Positions 8,110-17,172 of a stretch of DNA of 64,000 nt are shown piece after piece. Under the pieces are notes generated by a model. The model saw nothing but the letters and a program-made list of their open reading frames with translations, searched no databases and was not told the DNA's origin. Every line of letters begins with the position of its first letter. Within the stretch, counting starts at the first letter, position 1. A program made the translations under genes and the position numbers. Source of the DNA: an uncultured Macellibacteroides sp. GTDB taxonomy: Bacteria > Bacteroidota > Bacteroidia > Bacteroidales > Tannerellaceae. The stretch is from contig NZ_OY762974.1 in the NCBI RefSeq assembly GCF_963667135.1, forward strand, positions 1,612,001 to 1,676,000, in the 5' to 3' direction.

Positions 8110-8709
8110 ATGCGTAAATTAGATTCTCCTGACATAATAATGAGTGATTCCGAATTGTTATCCTTACTTCATTATGATCGTGATAAAGCTTTTACTTTGA
8201 TTTATGAAAAGTATCATAAGTTATTGTATGTGCTTGCTTTTAAGTATTTGAAAAGTTCTTTCATGGCAGAAGATGCTGTTCAATTTGTTTTTTTGAAATT
8301 GCTGGAGACTCATTCGTTGCTATCTGTTTCTGTCAATCTGCGTAATTATTTGTATACTATGCTGAAGAATCATTTACTAAATGAAATACGCAACAATTAT
8401 AATGCGGTTGAAAAAAATTATGAAATGGCCCAGTCAGGATCGGAATACGAAGACGATTTGCTCACTAAAATTGAAGATAAGGATATGATGGACCGGTTGT
8501 ATCTGCTTGTTGAACAGTTACCATTGCAAAAGAAATTAATTTGTCTTTACAAGTTAAAAGATAATCTTTCTAATCAGGAGATTGCAGAAAAAATGAACAT
8601 TTCTGTCGCAACTGTAAAAAGCCACTATACGCAGGCAATCAAAATACTTCAATCAAATTTTGAACTAATGTTGATAATAATTTCAATTGTCAACTCAACC
8701 TATTTTTAA
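8110..8709 (+). CDS. ECF-type RNA polymerase sigma factor
   Basis: This 199-residue sigma-70 family protein is of the extracytoplasmic-function type common beside SusC/SusD genes. Region 2 spans about residues 20-95 (FTLIYEKYHKLLYVLAFKYL, then AEDAVQFVFLKL). Region 4 spans about 130-185 with a helix-turn-helix (LSNQEIAEKMNISVATVKSH). It would direct RNA polymerase to the locus promoters when released by the adjacent FecR-type anti-sigma factor. The tail after about residue 185 is unusually hydrophobic (LMLIIISIV). An alternative ATG lies at 8140. Confidence 0.92.
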   Translation: MRKLDSPDIIMSDSELLSLLHYDRDKAFTLIYEKYHKLLYVLAFKYLKSSFMAEDAVQFVFLKLLETHSLLSVSVNLRNYLYTMLKNHLLNEIRNNYNAVEKNYEMAQSGSEYEDDLLTKIEDKDMMDRLYLLVEQLPLQKKLICLYKLKDNLSNQEIAEKMNISVATVKSHYTQAIKILQSNFELMLIIISIVNSTYF

Positions 8710-8753
8710 TTTCAAGTGTCAATTAATAGGAAACAAAAGAACAAAGTAAAAGT

Positions 8754-9752
8754 ATGATTATGAATATTCCAGATAACGATATAATTGAGAGAACGCTTAA
8801 TAATGAAGCGACACCAGATGAAGCCAAAATGGTTGTTCGCTGGTTTAAAACCAAAGAAGGCCAGTTGTGGCTTTCATCCAGAATTGATGAGGATGAAAAA
8901 TTAATTTTGGAAGGAGAAGAGCATTTTCAGGTTAATCATAAGATTCCATCGGATGTTATTTACAGTAACATCTTAAAACGATTGAAGACACAAAAGTTAA
9001 GGAGAAGAATTTTTCAGGCAGCTGCTTTACTGATACCTTTTATTTTGGTGGCGGCATCGTTCTTTTATGTTAATTCGAAGGTGGATTTATTGGCAGTTAA
9101 CGAATATGATGAGATTTATGTGCCAAAGGGTGAACGTATGCAGGTTATATTTCAGGATGGCAGTAAAGTTTATCTGAACTCTGAGAGTAGAATAAGATAT
9201 CCTCGTAAGTTCGGGTTGAATGAACGAAAAGTGGAATTGGAGGGTGAGGGATGGTTTGATATTGCAAAAAATCCAAATAGACCCTTTATAGTTGATCTGA
9301 ACTGCTTACGGGTTAAGGTTATGGGAACAATTTTCGATGTAAAAGCTTATCCGAATGAAAATGATATTTCTGTGGTATTGGAGAGTGGATCAGTTGAACT
9401 TAAAACTGTAATGTCAAATTCAATTAATATGGTTCCCGGAGATAAAGCCGTTTATAACAGATCGTCAGGTCGTTGCAAAATATTGCATTCTGACAATTAT
9501 AAATTGTCGTCTGCATGGAAGCATAATGTTTTAGTATTTAATAATTCTTCTTTGTCTGATGTGATTAAAACTTTATCAAGAACCTATAATGTAAATTTTA
9601 TAGTTGAAGATTCTGTTGCCCTGAGTTATACTTACACGATTACTACAAATAGTAAGAACCTGGCTTTCCTTCTAAAGGAACTGGAGAAGATTACACCTGT
9701 ACGATTTATTATAAACGAGAACGATATTAGAGTAAAAATGATAAAAAAATAG
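8754..9752 (+). CDS. FecR-type anti-sigma factor
   Basis: This 332-residue inner-membrane protein has a cytoplasmic N-terminal segment that would hold the ECF sigma factor. One transmembrane helix follows at about residues 86-105 (IFQAAALLIPFILVAASFF). A periplasmic FecR domain comes next at about 115-220 (IYVPKGERMQVIFQDGSKVYL, then EGEGWFDIAKN), and a DUF4974-like C-terminal domain at about 255-325. In the FecIR/SusC scheme the C-terminal domain receives a signal from the STN domain of the transporter, which is present in the next gene. A second in-frame ATG lies two codons in (8760). Confidence 0.92.
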   Translation: MIMNIPDNDIIERTLNNEATPDEAKMVVRWFKTKEGQLWLSSRIDEDEKLILEGEEHFQVNHKIPSDVIYSNILKRLKTQKLRRRIFQAAALLIPFILVAASFFYVNSKVDLLAVNEYDEIYVPKGERMQVIFQDGSKVYLNSESRIRYPRKFGLNERKVELEGEGWFDIAKNPNRPFIVDLNCLRVKVMGTIFDVKAYPNENDISVVLESGSVELKTVMSNSINMVPGDKAVYNRSSGRCKILHSDNYKLSSAWKHNVLVFNNSSLSDVIKTLSRTYNVNFIVEDSVALSYTYTITTNSKNLAFLLKELEKITPVRFIINENDIRVKMIKK

Positions 9753-9868
9753 TTGCAACTAATACTCTTTCTTTTGTTGTGTGTCTATTTAATGTATGTG
9801 TTATAAAACGGAATGTTAACCTGTAATTGTTGTCTGCGCAATGAATGATACATCATAATTAATAAAAA

Positions 9869-9898
9869 CAGCCGAAAAACTCTCACATTTTCCGGCTG
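9869..9898 (+). terminator. Hairpin between the FecR and SusC genes
   Basis: CAGCCGAAAA (9869-9878) pairs with TTTTCCGGCTG (9888-9898), with one bulged C. No T-run follows, so it could be an attenuator or processing hairpin rather than a true terminator. It separates regulator genes from the transporter genes. Confidence 0.35.
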
Positions 9899-9946
9899 AT
9901 GGCGTACTGAAATATTATTTCAAATACTTAAAATCAATACAAATAT

Positions 9947-12900
9947 ATGAAAGAAAAACAAATTTGCCCTATTTCCAGGCATATTTTATTATTTATGGAG
10001 AAAATACCTAATGCCATGAAGTCAACCTTCTTATCTTTAGTTTTTTCTTTTCTTAGCGTTACCCTGAATGCAGCTAATCAACATGTATCCATAACTCTGG
10101 AAAACGTGAAAGTCGAGACGATTTTAACAACCATTTCTAAACAAACCGGTCTCTCAATGGCCTATAGTAAACAGATTGTTGATCTCAACCGAATTGTAAG
10201 CATCAATCTTAAAGATGTAGAGGTGGAGAAAGTCCTAGATAAATTGGTGGAAGGAACTTCCCTGGCATATGAAGTGAAAAGTGGGAAAGTCTATTTATTT
10301 GAAAGACGCTCTAACAAAACAAGTTATTCAGAACAACAGCAAAAAAAAGTAACTGGTACCGTAAAGGATGTACAGGGACAGCCCATTATTGGGGCCAATG
10401 TCGTTGAGAAAGGAACATCAAATGGGACAGTAACGGATTATAATGGTAATTTTTCGCTAGAGGTTTCTGAAGAGTCGGTTCTCCTATTTTCTTACATCGG
10501 ATATATTTCTCAGGAATATATTGTTGGTAAAAACACATTGCTTAATGTGAAATTGGCGGAAGATGCCAAAACACTCGAAGAAGTTGTTGTTGTGGGGTAT
10601 GGTACCCAGAAAAAAGGAGAGGTTGCGAGTGCTATTTCAAGTATAAAATCGGAGAATTTTATCAAAGTTCCTTCTCCGGATGCTGCTCAGTTAATCAGAG
10701 GTCAGGTGGCTGGTTTGAGTATTATTTCCAAGGATGCGAATCCTACATCAACTTCCGAAATCTCATTACGAGGTATTACAACGTTAAAATCGAGCGCAAG
10801 TCCTTTGGTGCTGGTTGATGGTATCCCAGCTGATCTGAATTCTGTTTCTCCTGATGACATTCAACAGATTGATGTTTTGAAGGACGGATCTGCAGCTGCT
10901 ATCTATGGAACCCGTGGAACGAATGGTGTAATTTTGATTACTACCAAAAATGCAAAAGGAGAAATGCCTACAAAGGTTGATTTTAATGCTTACTTGTCTA
11001 CTCAGCAGATCACAAAGAGACTGGATTTTATGAATACTAAACAATATAGGGCGAAAGTGGCCGAGGGTATTCCAGGTGCGCAGGATGACGGTGATAATGT
11101 AAACTGGTTAGATGAGGTTATGAGAACTCCTTTTACGCAGGTTTATAATTTAAGTCTAAAAGGGGGAAGCAAGTCTACCAATTATACAGCAAGCTTTGAA
11201 TATAGAGGATTGAATGGATTGATAAAACGTACAAATAATCAAATGATTTATCCTCGTATAGAAATTTCGCACCGTATGTTAGATGACAAGTTGAAACTGA
11301 CTGCCAGTCTGAGCGGATACAAGCAAAGTTACTTTTCCGGTTCTGATGGAGGAAGTTACAATTCGGCTATTTATAGAAATGCTTTAACATTCAATCCAAC
11401 AACGCCACTTAAGGATGCGAACGGAAGTTGGTCTGAAAGTCCTTCTAAAACAGATTATTTTAATCCGGTTGCTTTGCTGGAAGAAGTTGAAGGAGAAAAT
11501 CAAGCAACAAGTCTAAGAATGTTTGCAACGGCTATTTTTACTCCGATAAAAGGATTGGATATTAAATACCTTGTTTCTTCCAATACATATAATCAGGCGA
11601 GAGGATATTACGAAACCCAACAGCATATTTCCACTATAAAAGATGATAAGAATGGATATGCTTCCAGAGGTACTACCCGAAATACAGAAGATCTGACAGA
11701 GCTTACTGTTCAGTGGAACAAAATCTTGTTTGAAGATCACACTTTCACCCTCCTTGGAGGCTATAGTTGGTTTAAAAGGAATTACCAAAACTACTATATG
11801 CAGAACTTTGATTTCCCATCGGACGATTATACTTATAACAACATAGGTTCAGGTTCTGCATTAACAAAAGGGCGAGGAACGGAATATTCTTACCAAAGTG
11901 AAAATAAGTTGTTAGGCTATTTCGGGCGTTTTAATTATAGCTTCCGAGGTAAATACATGTTATCTGCTAGTATTCGTCATGAAGGGTCTTCCAAGTTTGG
12001 AGCGAATCAGAAGTGGGGTACTTTTCCGGCTGTCTCTGCTGCCTGGAATATCAAATCGGAGGAGTTTCTTAAGAATATCAACAAGTTAAGCAGTTTAAAA
12101 TTGCGTGCCGGTTTTGGTGTAACTGGAACGGAACCTTCAGATCCATATATGTCTCTTAATACATTGAGCTTCTCTACATATGTTTATTATAACGGAGCGT
12201 GGATTAAAACTGTTCGCCCTGCTTCCAATTCGAATCCAGATTTGAGGTGGGAGCGTAAGGAAGAGACAAACATTGGTCTTGACTTTGGTTTTATGGATGA
12301 TCGCATCACGGCTACTGTAGATTTATATAATCGTAAAACGAAAGATTTGTTATGGGATTATACAGTTCCTTCGCCTCCTTATTTGTATTCGAGTATGACA
12401 GCTAATGCCGGTTCTATGCGAAATCGGGGAATTGAGGCTTCTGTAACAGTAATTCCTGTTAAGACTGAGAACATACAGTGGATTACTTCTGTAAATTATT
12501 CGACGAACAGTAATAAGCTTCTTTCTTTATCAAATGACAAGTTTGTATCCAGCGGTTATTCGGACCAGGGAAATACTGGTGAACCGATTCAGCAGACTAC
12601 CCATCGTATCCAGGAAGGTGAATCAATTGGCAATTTCTATGGATTCAAGAGTATAGATATTGATGAAAATGGTCACTGGATTATCGAAGGTGAAGACGGA
12701 ACAGCAAAGCCTATCTCTCAACAACAGCCTACTGACAAAAAAGTGATTGGAAATGGATTGCCTAAACATTATCTGAACTGGAACAACACAGTGATGTATA
12801 AGAATATCGATTTTACGTTAACTATGCGTGGAGCATTTAAATTTGATATTTTGAACATGGCGGAATTGCAATACGGGCAACCTGTTATGCTTTCGAGAGG

Positions 12901-13225
12901 AAATATTCTTAACAGTGCTTTTGATAAAGTGTATGGTAAAGTAAGATTGGCAAATGATCAGGAACTTCAATATGTGAGTTATTATATTGAAAAAGGGGAT
13001 TATTGGAAAATTGATAACATGACTTTAGGTTATACGCTTGACTTCAAAACATCATGGATTGACAAACTAAGAGTGTATGGAACCGTTTCCAATTTGGCTA
13101 CGTTTACTGGTTATACCGGTATCGATCCGGAAGTTAGTATCAGTGGTCTGAATCCTGGTTGTGACGATAAAAATCGTTATCCGGCAGCAAGAACATTTAC
13201 CGTTGGATTATCCGTTAATTTTTAA
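9947..13225 (+). CDS. SusC/RagA family TonB-dependent transporter with STN domain
   Basis: This 1092-residue outer-membrane glycan importer has an N-terminal signal segment (about 26-42). An STN signalling domain follows at about 47-118 (ISLENV-type repeats, here ITLENVKVETILTTISKQTG). A carboxypeptidase-regulatory domain sits at about 136-210 (VTGTVKDVQGQPIIGANV). The TonB box-like EEVVVVGYGTQKKGEV follows, then the plug (LVLVDGIPADLNSVSPDDI) and a 22-strand-type barrel ending in FTVGLSVNF. The STN domain implies it signals to the upstream FecR protein. Start choice is uncertain: ATGs at 9947, 9995 and 10016 all precede the signal sequence. The SusD partner begins 12 bp downstream. Confidence 0.95.
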   Translation: MKEKQICPISRHILLFMEKIPNAMKSTFLSLVFSFLSVTLNAANQHVSITLENVKVETILTTISKQTGLSMAYSKQIVDLNRIVSINLKDVEVEKVLDKLVEGTSLAYEVKSGKVYLFERRSNKTSYSEQQQKKVTGTVKDVQGQPIIGANVVEKGTSNGTVTDYNGNFSLEVSEESVLLFSYIGYISQEYIVGKNTLLNVKLAEDAKTLEEVVVVGYGTQKKGEVASAISSIKSENFIKVPSPDAAQLIRGQVAGLSIISKDANPTSTSEISLRGITTLKSSASPLVLVDGIPADLNSVSPDDIQQIDVLKDGSAAAIYGTRGTNGVILITTKNAKGEMPTKVDFNAYLSTQQITKRLDFMNTKQYRAKVAEGIPGAQDDGDNVNWLDEVMRTPFTQVYNLSLKGGSKSTNYTASFEYRGLNGLIKRTNNQMIYPRIEISHRMLDDKLKLTASLSGYKQSYFSGSDGGSYNSAIYRNALTFNPTTPLKDANGSWSESPSKTDYFNPVALLEEVEGENQATSLRMFATAIFTPIKGLDIKYLVSSNTYNQARGYYETQQHISTIKDDKNGYASRGTTRNTEDLTELTVQWNKILFEDHTFTLLGGYSWFKRNYQNYYMQNFDFPSDDYTYNNIGSGSALTKGRGTEYSYQSENKLLGYFGRFNYSFRGKYMLSASIRHEGSSKFGANQKWGTFPAVSAAWNIKSEEFLKNINKLSSLKLRAGFGVTGTEPSDPYMSLNTLSFSTYVYYNGAWIKTVRPASNSNPDLRWERKEETNIGLDFGFMDDRITATVDLYNRKTKDLLWDYTVPSPPYLYSSMTANAGSMRNRGIEASVTVIPVKTENIQWITSVNYSTNSNKLLSLSNDKFVSSGYSDQGNTGEPIQQTTHRIQEGESIGNFYGFKSIDIDENGHWIIEGEDGTAKPISQQQPTDKKVIGNGLPKHYLNWNNTVMYKNIDFTLTMRGAFKFDILNMAELQYGQPVMLSRGNILNSAFDKVYGKVRLANDQELQYVSYYIEKGDYWKIDNMTLGYTLDFKTSWIDKLRVYGTVSNLATFTGYTGIDPEVSISGLNPGCDDKNRYPAARTFTVGLSVNF

Positions 13226-13236
13226 AATAGAAACAT

Positions 13237-14853
13237 ATGAAAACATATATAAAACTATTTATCGCGTTGCTTTTCGCTAGCACAACCATTTCTTGCAGTG
13301 ATAATTTAGATGAGAATGTATATTCGTCGGTTACAGAGCAAAGTTATAAATATACGTCAGCCGATTTTGATCCAGCTGTTTCCAGTGTTTACTCTTATCT
13401 TAGATCACTTATTTCTCATGGAGGTTACTGGCAGGCGCAAGAGGTGACTGCTGATGGAATTGTGATGCCTCCTAACGCATCAGGATGGGATGATGGAGGA
13501 ATTTACCGCAGAATGCATTATCATACGTGGAATTCTGAACAAGCGCATATTTCATCTATGTGGTCAGCTTTTTATAGAGGAGTTATTTTGTCGAATCAAG
13601 TAATAGAGCAGATTGAAACAGATAAAATTCCGGCTCTCTCGGCAAATGATAAGACTGCAGGTCTTGCCGAACTAAGGGCTGCAAGAGCATTCTATTATTG
13701 GTTGATTTGTGATAATTTCGGGGATGCACCTCTGGTGACTGCTACTGGTACGGATTTGCCAGAAAAAAGCACAAGAAAGCAAATTTATGATTTTATTGTA
13801 AGTGAACTGAATGAAGTAATACCTTCGCTTAGTGAAGTTCAGGGCGGCACATCGTATGGACGGATGAATAAATGGGCTGCCAAAGCACTTTTGGCAAATG
13901 TATATCTGAATGCGGAAGTATATGTAGGTGAACCCCATTGGGCTGATTGTATTATTCAATGTAATGATATTATAAACAGTACCAAGTGCGATCTTTCTGC
14001 TAATTACAGTGATCCATTCCGGACAGTGGGAGTGGAGACTTCGAAAGAAATTATATTTACGATTCCATTTGATGAAAAATTAGCTGGAGGAAATAGTATT
14101 CACATGTTTTCATGGCATGGTGAACTTAAAAAGAAATATGAAACTGAAGCGACTCCTTGGGGAAGTGGTTCGGCTATGGGAGTCACTCAATTTATAGACA
14201 CCTATGATACGGAAGACTCACGTCTTGCAGATACATGGCTAATGGGGCCCCAATATGCAGCTAATGGAACATTGTTGTTAGGAACTTATGATATGAAAGG
14301 AGAGCCTCTGAATTTTACAAAGGATATACCAAGTGGCAACTATACGAAGGAGGCTGAAGGCTACCGAATGAATAAATACGAGATTGTAAAAGGGGCTCAG
14401 GGTTCATCTAGTACTGATGTTCCATTGTTCCGCTACTCTGAGGTGTTACTAATGAAAGCGGAATGCCTTTTGAGGACTGGTGCCCCTGGCGCCGGAGAGT
14501 TGGTTACGCAAGTGAGAAGGCGGGCGTTTAAGGATAATCCAGACAAAGCCGTTGTTACTGATGCGCAGCTGTTGGAAAACAGTTCATACCAATACGGATA
14601 TGTGGAGGACTATAAGATTGTTGATAAAGGAAACACTGATCCAATTTTGTATGGCAGGATGTTGGACGAGCTAGGTTGGGAGTTTGCTTGGGAAATGCAC
14701 AGACGAAGAGATATGATTCGTTTTGGTGTATATACGAAAAAAAGTTGGTTGTCTCATAAACCACAGGGAGAGTATCGTAAACTATTCCCGATTCCTGAAA
14801 GTGTAATTACGTCAAATCCAATGCTGACACAGAATCCTGATTATTCCAATTGA
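13237..14853 (+). CDS. SusD/RagB family nutrient-binding lipoprotein
   Basis: This 538-residue surface lipoprotein has a lipobox TTISC (Cys20) and the helical TPR-like SusD fold. Signatures include LAELRAARAFYYWLICDNFGDAPLV and the C-terminal FPIPESVITSNPMLTQNPDY. It forms the lid over the SusC barrel and captures the glycan. SusD sequences are poor predictors of substrate; the neighbouring GH127-like genes suggest an arabinofuranose-containing glycan. Confidence 0.95.
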   Translation: MKTYIKLFIALLFASTTISCSDNLDENVYSSVTEQSYKYTSADFDPAVSSVYSYLRSLISHGGYWQAQEVTADGIVMPPNASGWDDGGIYRRMHYHTWNSEQAHISSMWSAFYRGVILSNQVIEQIETDKIPALSANDKTAGLAELRAARAFYYWLICDNFGDAPLVTATGTDLPEKSTRKQIYDFIVSELNEVIPSLSEVQGGTSYGRMNKWAAKALLANVYLNAEVYVGEPHWADCIIQCNDIINSTKCDLSANYSDPFRTVGVETSKEIIFTIPFDEKLAGGNSIHMFSWHGELKKKYETEATPWGSGSAMGVTQFIDTYDTEDSRLADTWLMGPQYAANGTLLLGTYDMKGEPLNFTKDIPSGNYTKEAEGYRMNKYEIVKGAQGSSSTDVPLFRYSEVLLMKAECLLRTGAPGAGELVTQVRRRAFKDNPDKAVVTDAQLLENSSYQYGYVEDYKIVDKGNTDPILYGRMLDELGWEFAWEMHRRRDMIRFGVYTKKSWLSHKPQGEYRKLFPIPESVITSNPMLTQNPDYSN

Positions 14854-14873
14854 TTCTTTGTTAATCCATTTTG

Positions 14874-14903
14874 GCAGAAGGGGTAAAAACTTGCTCCTTC
14901 TGC
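14874..14903 (+). terminator. Intercistronic hairpin after the SusD gene
   Basis: GCAGAAGG (14874-14881) pairs with CCTTCTGC (14896-14903). No T-run follows. It lies in the 194-bp gap between the SusD gene and the SGNH gene and could reduce or process read-through into the carbamoylation block. Confidence 0.35.
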
Positions 14904-15047
14904 TAAATCGATAAATCTTATAATGTAAAGACTTATCATATTACTATTTGTGCTCTGCGAAAACAAGAATGAAATATATACTAAAAGTAAGGATTTTCTC
15001 TAAATGTATAAAAGGCGGATTGTGATTATAGCAGGCTGATTGAATTA

Positions 15048-16646
15048 ATGAACTTTATGAAAAAAATCTGGATACATAAAATATTGGCCTTTATGCTACC
15101 ATTCTTTTTATTGGGAATGGCTGAGCTTGTTTTGCGTGTGTGTAAGATTGGCTATAATACGCAATTGTTTATACCGGCTGCAGATGAGCGGTTCTATGTT
15201 ATGAATCCAGATGTCTCTGCTAAGTATTTTACCATTGGAGAGAATGCAACGATTGGTAATCAAGATCTATTTTTCAAAAAGAAGCCTTCGGGAACATTAC
15301 GTTTTTTTGTATTGGGAGCTTCTTCTTCTCTCGGTTTTCCTTATATGTATAACGGTTGTTTTGCCCGTATGCTTAAGTATCGATTACAATTTACTTATCC
15401 TCATACAAACATAGAGATTGTTAATTTGTCTCTAACGGCGATTAATAGTTATACATTATATGATTTTTCCAGACAATTGATCGATTATGAACCTGACGGA
15501 GTGTTGGTGTACGCTGGTCAGAATGAGTTTTATGGCGCATTGGGTGTTGCCTCGTCCAGTAAATTTGCCCGCAATGTTTATGTGACACGTCTTATTCTGG
15601 CTGCTAAAGAGTTTAGATTAATTCAGTTACTTAATATAATCGTTAATAAATTACACGGAACACGAGGTGAGTTGATAAATAAGGATCATACGTTGATGGA
15701 AAGGATGGCTGACCGTAAAATGGTTCCATATAATTCACAACTATATGAAGATGGGATAGTGCAGTATAGAACGAATATGGAGGATATGATTTCATTATTT
15801 AGTCAACATCGGATTCCTGTTTTTATAGGAACATTGGTTAGTAATATGAAAGATCAGGAACCTTTTGCTCACTCCGATTCTGATTCGTTGAACGCATGGA
15901 AAGAATATACATTGGGCGATTCATTGTTCGTGATAAAAAATTACCAAAAAGCTAAAGTGCATTTTGAGATGGCAAAAGAGTATGACAAGCTTAGGTTTCG
16001 TGCGCCAAGCGTATTTAATGGTATTATTCAATGGCTAGCACATAAATATCCCAATGTTTATGTTGTCGATGTTGAGAAGGCATTTAAAAAGAAATCTGTA
16101 GGTGGTATTATCGGCAATGAATTGCTTTTGGAGCATGTGCATCCCAACCTTGCCGGACATCGGATAATGGCGGATAATTATTTTGAAATCATTAAAGATA
16201 ATTATTTGGACAAACAAAGTGTGGAAGAGAAGGGCTTCGATTTGAAGGAGGAAGATTATCCTTATACGGCTTTTGATACTATTTGTGGTGATATTTCAAT
16301 CAGGCAATTAAAACAACAATGGCCTTTTAATGAAACTCCACAAGTAATTAAAACTGATACGAATACTATTGAATATAAAATGGCGCAAAAATATAAAAGA
16401 AGAGAAATTAACTGGGGCCAGGCTATGCAACGGTTGAATAATAAATACATTCAAAGAGAAGATTACAAGAACGCTTTGAGAGTAATTGAACAGATGTGCC
16501 TTGATGTTCCATATGAAATAATGTTTGTAAGTCAGGCTGCTCGCTTGTCTGGCTTATTAGATTTGCAGGAGAAAGCGCGTTTTTATTCTAATAAAGAAAT
16601 AGAATTGATGCAACTACTAGATACACCCACTTATAATGGTAAATAA
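15048..16646 (+). CDS. Membrane-anchored SGNH/GDSL-like hydrolase
   Basis: This 532-residue protein has one N-terminal transmembrane or signal-anchor helix at about residues 12-30 (ILAFMLPFFLLGMAELVL). An SGNH-type domain follows: block I is VLGASSSLGFP (Ser nucleophile context), block III is YAGQNEFYG, and the C-terminal catalytic His is in EHVHPNLAGH, where the usual Asp of DxxH is Glu. The last 120 residues are helical and may carry TPR-like helices. Such proteins add or remove ester groups on envelope glycans. Here it precedes SxtJ-like, SxtK-like and carbamoyltransferase genes, so it may act on the same glycan or metabolite (inference). Confidence 0.8.
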   Translation: MNFMKKIWIHKILAFMLPFFLLGMAELVLRVCKIGYNTQLFIPAADERFYVMNPDVSAKYFTIGENATIGNQDLFFKKKPSGTLRFFVLGASSSLGFPYMYNGCFARMLKYRLQFTYPHTNIEIVNLSLTAINSYTLYDFSRQLIDYEPDGVLVYAGQNEFYGALGVASSSKFARNVYVTRLILAAKEFRLIQLLNIIVNKLHGTRGELINKDHTLMERMADRKMVPYNSQLYEDGIVQYRTNMEDMISLFSQHRIPVFIGTLVSNMKDQEPFAHSDSDSLNAWKEYTLGDSLFVIKNYQKAKVHFEMAKEYDKLRFRAPSVFNGIIQWLAHKYPNVYVVDVEKAFKKKSVGGIIGNELLLEHVHPNLAGHRIMADNYFEIIKDNYLDKQSVEEKGFDLKEEDYPYTAFDTICGDISIRQLKQQWPFNETPQVIKTDTNTIEYKMAQKYKRREINWGQAMQRLNNKYIQREDYKNALRVIEQMCLDVPYEIMFVSQAARLSGLLDLQEKARFYSNKEIELMQLLDTPTYNGK

Positions 16647-17004
16647 AGATATTAACAGAGAGGTGGGAATTATTTTGTCTGTTTTGACTTTAGTTCTAAA
16701 CGAATATTGGCAAATATGTTGGAAAGAAATACTTTTCGTAATTCTAATTCTTTCTTTATTGGTTCCAGTAGTTTTTTCTCCTATTAGCAGGTTATTATTA
16801 TTCGTTGGAGAATTTATGGGCAAGTGGGTGACTGTTGTGCTTCTTTTTATTACTTTTTTCTTAGTTGTAACACCCCTGGCCTTTATTCGCCGTTACGTAT
16901 CTAAAGACAGTTTGTTGATTCGTGAGTTTAAGAATGGATCCGAAAGTGTTTTTCTTAAAATGGAGAGAACTGCTGATTCTAAAGATTTGAAGAAACAATA
17001 TTAA
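16636..17004 (+). CDS. SxtJ-like membrane protein
   Basis: This 122-residue protein has about three hydrophobic segments (about residues 8-20, 31-58 and 63-85) and a charged C-terminus. Length, helix pattern and position before a DUF5989-like gene and a NodU/CmcH carbamoyltransferase match SxtJ family membrane proteins, first noted in cyanobacterial saxitoxin clusters, whose function is unknown. It overlaps the SGNH gene end by 11 bp. A membrane partner or anchor for the carbamoyltransferase is a reasonable inference. Confidence 0.7.
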   Translation: MVNKDINREVGIILSVLTLVLNEYWQICWKEILFVILILSLLVPVVFSPISRLLLFVGEFMGKWVTVVLLFITFFLVVTPLAFIRRYVSKDSLLIREFKNGSESVFLKMERTADSKDLKKQY

Positions 17005-17015
17005 TAATAAAAGAT

Positions 17016-17168
17016 ATGATGGATTTTATTAAAGAATTTTTCAGTTTTGTAGTGGAACGGAAAAAATATTGGATTATACCTTTGATAATTATATTATTAT
17101 TGCTTTCTGTTGTGATAACACTTTCTCAAGGTACTGCTTTGGCGCCTTTTATCTATTCAATCTTTTAG
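17016..17168 (+). CDS. DUF5989/SxtK-like 50-residue membrane protein
   Basis: This small gene runs from ATG at 17016 (or the adjacent ATG at 17019) to TAG at 17166-17168. The product starts MDFIKEFFSFVVERKKYW, continues as one hydrophobic helix (about residues 19-36), and ends SQGTALAPFIYSIF. That layout (FIKEFxxF, then ERKKxWxxP, then a helix, then the QGSALAPFIY-type end) is the one I recall for DUF5989 proteins, which sit next to SxtJ and carbamoyltransferase genes. It lies 11 bp after the SxtJ-like gene and 4 bp before the carbamoyltransferase. It is easily missed by length cut-offs. Function unknown. Confidence 0.8.
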   Translation: MMDFIKEFFSFVVERKKYWIIPLIIILLLLSVVITLSQGTALAPFIYSIF

Positions 17169-17172
17169 TAGT

